64,000 nt of DNA from Latrodectus hesperus. Taxonomy: Eukaryota > Arthropoda > Arachnida > Araneae > Theridiidae. Position numbers and translations under genes: made by a program. Location of the stretch: positions 108,097,912 through 108,161,911 of the forward strand of contig CM075855.1 of NCBI GenBank assembly GCA_037975125.1. Direction: 5' to 3'. Shown here in pieces: positions 61,950 through 64,000 of this stretch. Numbering within the stretch: the stretch's first letter is position 1; each line of letters begins with the position of its first letter. The notes beneath the pieces were generated by a model that did no database searches, was not told the origin of the DNA, and was given only the letters and a program-made list of their open reading frames with translations.

Positions 61950-63043
61950 ATATTTAATGACCTATATATAAATCTAAATGTTCCTGTTGAAAATCTAATA
62001 TACTGATTAACCCTTTGAATTTTATGAAAATACCATTAAATTTAAAAACAGATGGAAAAAAACACACATTAGTTGCTTTCCTAAAAATGAATACCTTGTC
62101 ATTGTTAGACAATAACTACCCCGAGCCAGAATGGATCCGAATTTATACTGATGGTTATATAATGCTACGGGTGCTGGTGTTTATAGCAGATTGATCTCGC
62201 AGCATGCTCCAGTTGGTAAACATCTAACTAATTTTGATGCCGAAGTCCACGCGATCCTCATGGCGGTGACCAATTTGCAATCCTACATGGAATCTTTTGA
62301 AAAGGCTGTCATACTTGTCGACTCAATATCAGCCATAGAATCAATTGCACTCCAGCGACTTACGGAATCTTCCCTTGTCAGTAAAATAAAACAAATTATA
62401 CGGGAGCTCAATTTGAACGACAAAATGATAGAGTTTCAGTGGATACCATCACATGTGGACATTGATTTTAACGAAAGAGCGGACTTATTAGCCAAGAAAG
62501 GCACTAAATCATCTATTGAGGAGAGTGCTGTTCCAATGGATTCCCTTAAGAGATGTATGCGAGAGCGGATCATGCTGAACTATAACAAGGATCTGTCCAA
62601 TAAATGGAGAGACAAACAATGGGAAAATATTAAAAATGACTGGAAAAAATTCAGTCACAGACCACGTAAAGAGGCTGTGGCCAATTTTCGATTGAACACT
62701 TGCCACGACTGTCTAGCTGAACACCTAAAGAAAATCGGCATTTTGATTAGTAGTATTTGCTTATCTGCAAGACAAACAATATGATTAGAGACCACCTCCT
62801 GGTCTGTCAGGGATTTGACCCTGCATTTCAGCAAAGCGGTGATGTTTGCAAGCTTTATTGGATCGCCAGGGATCGCATGTCCTGAACACTTTCATGCTTC
62901 CCCCTCTAGCTTTTTAGACTTTGACTTTTAGATTTTAGAATTTTTTATAATTTTTATCATATATATGTGCATTTGCTTTTGCTTGCGAGTGTCCAGATAT
63001 TGATGGATTGGATTACTTTTGGCCATATGTAACAACAACAACA
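61950..63043 (+). mobile_element. 3' end of an RNase H-bearing non-LTR retrotransposon (LINE)
   Basis: A 5'-truncated LINE retains the RNase H domain, the C-terminal region and a 3' UTR ending near GGCCATATGTAACAACAACA (63020-63043). RNase H downstream of RT is known in I, LOA, R1, Tad and some Jockey-related clades; I cannot choose among them. The 5' edge is vague because upstream DNA is degenerate and abuts the mariner remnant. Its (AAC)n-type 3' end resembles that of the SINEs in this window. Confidence 0.85.
62000..62885 (+). pseudogene. LINE ORF2 RNase H and C-terminal domain, frameshifted
   Basis: The RNase H signature is recognisable across two frames. YPEPEWIRIYTDG carries the first Asp (62150-62152). 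After a small frameshift come ATGAGVYS, FDAEVHAI (Glu at 62242), ILVDSISAI (Asp at 62330) and WIPSHVDI followed by ERADLLAKKG (Asp at 62482). All four catalytic acidic residues are therefore present. An open frame of about 198 codons runs 62191-62784. A second shift near 62775 breaks the cysteine-rich end, which resumes as RDHLLVCQGFDPAF and terminates at TGA 62883-62885. Confidence 0.9.
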
Positions 63044-63729
63044 TGTTGCATTAGGACGTAAAAATATGTTTTCCAGTAAATTTAGTGATAATTTAAAATT
63101 AAATTCTTATTGAAATGTAGATCAAAACAACGTAGAAAGGAAAAGAAGAAATAGGAATTATCATCGAAGGAACTTCTTAAGCCAAAATCCTTAATGAACA
63201 TCAGATATCTTCTGGAAGAAGAACGCATCATTACACAAGAATCACGGCTTGAAATATTGCATTGAGCATTTTATATATGAAACGACAATAGGTTTTGTTA
63301 TATACCCTATCCATATTTTAAAATAATGCAATTGTTCACTTGCAAATGCAAAGTTTGTTAAAAAAATTAAGTTATTTCATTATTACAGACAATTATTACA
63401 TAAGAAATTATAATAGATACAATTTTATAACGAAAGTGCCAAAATTTAAATATATTTATTAAAAGAGTTTTTTTTATATTGATTAATTCAAAAAAATATA
63501 CTTCAAACAAAAAATATTAAAAACAAAGAATGCCAATTTTTTTTTTAAATTACAAAATAAGTTTTTGTTGGGAAAAATAAATATTTTAATTTTTCAAAAA
63601 TTTGATTTATACAAAGTTAACGGAATTTTTAGGCTATATTTCAAAATTGATGCTTTGATGACGTCCATAAAGAAATATATTATTGTGTTCATGATTATAA
63701 ATTCATCAAGTTCTATGTAAAATTTTGTG
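63044..63729. other. AT-rich non-coding stretch
   Basis: Nothing recognisable between the LINE end and the family F SINE. Confidence 0.45.
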
Positions 63730-63985
63730 GAACCACAGCTCTTGTGGGCCAAGGCCTACAGTGGGCATCTCTAATTTCCTGACCATGAGGCAAAGCATAC
63801 GTCCCGATTAGGTGGTTTGCCTAACGTAAAAATCCCCAATGCTTAGTTCCCAAGCATGCTTGGTACTCCGATTTTTGACCCACATTAGGGATGGAAGCCT
63901 GAGTCGACCTTGCCTAGGATTGAATTTCGAACCTGTGCTTTGGGACCATGAAACGCTACCACTAAGCCACCGGACTTTAAAATTA
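63730..63985 (-). mobile_element. SINE family F
   Basis: On the minus strand the element begins CCGGTGGCTTAGTGGTAGCG (A-box-like), then GGTTCGAAATTCAATCC (B-box-like), GTACCAAGCATGCTTGGG, CCACCTAATCGGGACGTATG and ACTGTAGGCCTTGG. The second half matches 39955-40142. No target duplication was confirmed. Confidence 0.75.
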
Positions 63986-64000
63986 TAACATTTACCGAAA

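Noticed and set aside
62509..62706. Minus-strand 65-aa frame inside the LINE
   Set aside because: It is a shadow of the RNase H-region coding strand.

Overview
This 64 kb window looks like AT-rich, gene-poor nuclear DNA from an arthropod. A spider or other arachnid is my guess, but that is inference. The evidence is the very long (TA)n arrays (four of about 200-330 bp), dense tRNA-headed SINEs, mariner, Gypsy and LINE fossils, a short TTAGG-type telomeric repeat, and almost no long ORFs. There are no operons, Shine-Dalgarno sites, CRISPR arrays or prokaryotic genes. Most open frames of 60 aa or more are repeat translations or chance frames.

One piece of a host gene is well supported: a terminal coding exon on the minus strand at 11385-11780. 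It has a good splice acceptor, an open frame to a stop, one predicted membrane segment, a basic then acidic cytosolic tail, and a poly(A) signal. I could not identify the family, and I found no other exon of the gene.

The rest is mainly mobile-element history. 1085-3125 and 15912-16485 are two copies of one repeat. The first was interrupted by a ~254-bp MITE, a 1139-bp element with 27-bp terminal inverted repeats and an 8-bp target duplication, and a 48-bp patch carrying four TTAGG-type units. The second copy lacks all three and serves as an empty-site reference. A second copy of the MITE, with a clean 8-bp target duplication, is at 47305-47561. A Gypsy pol fossil is at 28610-29640. An internally deleted mariner with perfect 29-bp ends is at 56184-57114, and an older, different mariner remnant is at 61499-61910. 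The 3' end of an RNase H-bearing LINE is at about 61950-63043.

At least five tRNA-like SINE families occur. The two commonest share a 3' tail despite unrelated heads, and a second tail is found on the same head. Both tail types and the LINE end in (AAC)n, which suggests modular SINEs using one LINE machinery. A 270-bp satellite with about ten units occupies 40147-42896. Its edge units keep the ancestral sequence while inner units carry stepwise, nested mutations. Several perfect hairpins or palindromes (10805, 14144/14520, 22935, 39810) and several non-coding blocks with higher GC (notably 53560-54140) are unexplained. The genes do not form a pathway here: the window is an intergenic or intronic landscape with one exon.
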